Part shown: positions 5,730 to 6,681 of the stretch, in pieces | How positions within the stretch are numbered: the first letter of the stretch is position 1 | Layout: every line of letters starts with the position of its first letter | Assembly: GCA_013698305.1 (NCBI GenBank) | Contig: JACCVC010000305.1 | Coordinates: 1-6,681 of the forward strand | DNA length: 6,681 nucleotides | Direction of reading: 5' to 3' | From: Chloroflexia bacterium | GTDB lineage: Bacteria > Chloroflexota > Chloroflexia > Thermomicrobiales > UBA6265 | Notes under the pieces: generated by a model | Seen by the model: the letters and a program-made list of their open reading frames with translations, nothing else | What the model was told of the DNA's origin: nothing | Databases searched by the model: none | Made by a program: the position numbers and the translations under genes

Positions 5730-6681
5730 ATGAGCACAACAGGCAGTTCCCCGGCGATCATGCAGGTGGATGATCTGGCGAAGAGCTACGACCCGCAATC
5801 AATTGAGCATCAGCTTTATGACTGGTGGGACGATCAGGGCTACTTTCAGCCAGTGGACAGCAACGGTCAAGAACCATTCGTCGTCATCATGCCGCCTCCA
5901 AACCTCACCGGTGTGTTGCACGTTGGCCATGCGCTTTTCGTCGCATTGCAGGATATCTTCATCCGCTGGAACCGAATGAAGGGCCGACCAACTCTGTGGG
6001 TACCCGGAGCGGACCACGCGGGTATCGCTGGGCAGATGGTTGTCGAGCGACTGCTGCGTGAGGAAGGCATCAGCCGACACGACATTGGCCGGGAGCAGTT
6101 CCTGGAGCGAGTGTGGCAATACATGGACGCGCTGCGACCGCGTATCCGCGAGCAGATGAAGTCGCTGGGCGCGTCGGCAGACTGGTCCCGGTTTACCTTT
6201 ACGATGGACCCGGGCCCGGCACGCGCGGTGCGGCATGTGTTCAAGCATCTCTATGACAAGCGTCTGATCTATCGCGGCGAGCGCATTATCTCCTGGTGCC
6301 CGAACGACCGCACCGCGCTGTCGGACCTGGAGGTCGTGCATGAGGAGGTGCAGTCGCATCTCTGGAGCATCGCCTATCCGGTGGAGGGAAGTGATGAGGG
6401 TATCGTGGTGGCGACGACGCGACCCGAGACGATGCTGGGCGATACGGGAGTCGCGGTCCATCCTGACGATGAGCGCTATCGCCATCTGATTGGCCAGCAG
6501 GTGCGGCTTCCGTTGACGGACCGGCTGATTCCCATCGTCGCCGACGCGCATGTCGAGATGGAGTTCGGAACCGGCGCGGTGAAGGTGACACCGGCGCACG
6601 ATCCCAACGACTTCGATATCGCGCAGCGGACCGGGCTCCCCGCACTCACCATCATGAACCTCGACGGCACGATGAACTGTG
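5730..6681 (+). CDS. valS: Valyl-tRNA synthetase (ValRS), 5' part, runs off the window
   Basis: ValRS is a class I synthetase that joins valine to tRNA-Val and edits away mischarged threonine. The window holds the first 317 codons of a protein usually near 880 residues; the frame is open to the edge. Visible are the class I nucleotide-binding motif PPPNLTGVLHVGH (55-67, HIGH form HVGH at 64-67), the tRNA-synthetase stretch GADHAGIAGQ (93-102), ISWCP (187-191), and the start of the CP1 editing domain with TTRPETMLGDTG (229-240). The KMSKS loop, anticodon-binding domain and C-terminal coiled coil lie beyond the window. The start at 5730 follows AGGAGAGG (5710-5717) by 12 nt. An in-frame ATG at 5700 would add ten residues but lacks a clear ribosome binding site; the ATG at 5760 also lacks one. 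The T-box just upstream independently supports the ValRS identity. The DHAGIA motif reads ADHAGIAGQ where TDHAGIATQ is usual. Confidence 0.97.
   Translation, partial: MSTTGSSPAIMQVDDLAKSYDPQSIEHQLYDWWDDQGYFQPVDSNGQEPFVVIMPPPNLTGVLHVGHALFVALQDIFIRWNRMKGRPTLWVPGADHAGIAGQMVVERLLREEGISRHDIGREQFLERVWQYMDALRPRIREQMKSLGASADWSRFTFTMDPGPARAVRHVFKHLYDKRLIYRGERIISWCPNDRTALSDLEVVHEEVQSHLWSIAYPVEGSDEGIVVATTRPETMLGDTGVAVHPDDERYRHLIGQQVRLPLTDRLIPIVADAHVEMEFGTGAVKVTPAHDPNDFDIAQRTGLPALTIMNLDGTMNC

Noticed and set aside
5255..5773. Plus-strand open frame covering the valS leader (172 codons).
   Set aside because: It runs across the T-box structure and terminator, which explain this region, and has no protein-like features.
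5799..6599. Minus-strand open frame (266 codons) opposite valS.
   Set aside because: It is a shadow of valS, whose plus-strand frame contains the expected class I synthetase motifs.

Overview
This window reads as ordinary bacterial chromosome (moderately high GC, dense coding, no mobile-element hallmarks) carrying translation and DNA-repair housekeeping genes. It holds tRNA-Ser(UGA), serS, a small HNH-endonuclease-like gene, uvrA, and the 5' part of valS preceded by a T-box riboswitch. The T-box, the Gram-positive-type LexA-like site near uvrA and the strong GA-rich ribosome binding sites point to a Gram-positive-type lineage outside the Proteobacteria. My best guess is a GC-rich Chloroflexota (Thermomicrobia-like) or a relative. 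That is an inference from general protein and RNA style, not from a database match.

Layout. Positions 19-108 (+) hold a complete tRNA-Ser with encoded CCA. It converges on serS (179-1489, -), the gene for the enzyme that charges it; a perfect 12-bp hairpin between them probably ends transcription from both sides. Upstream of serS on the same strand lie an HNH protein gene (1602-2150, -) and uvrA (2289-5207, -), with gaps of 112 and 138 bp. The uvrA-HNH-serS row could be one transcription unit, but two tandem inverted repeats sit just after uvrA. Positions 5208-5729 form a divergent regulatory region. Its uvrA side has a candidate promoter with a LexA-like box at the expected start point. Its valS side has a candidate promoter and a complete class I-type T-box leader (about 5442-5670). 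valS starts at 5730 (+) and runs off the window after 317 codons.

How the parts work together. tRNA-Ser and SerRS are enzyme and substrate. The valS leader should sense uncharged tRNA-Val through a GTC specifier and a TGGT bulge, and so switch between an antiterminator and a GCAA-loop terminator. uvrA supplies the damage-recognition ATPase of nucleotide excision repair and may be under SOS control. The role of the HNH protein is not known.

I found no convincing undescribed multi-gene system. The most informative non-coding element is the valS T-box. Less certain points worth checking are the uvrA LexA-like operator, the shared tRNA-Ser/serS terminator and the palindrome pair after uvrA.
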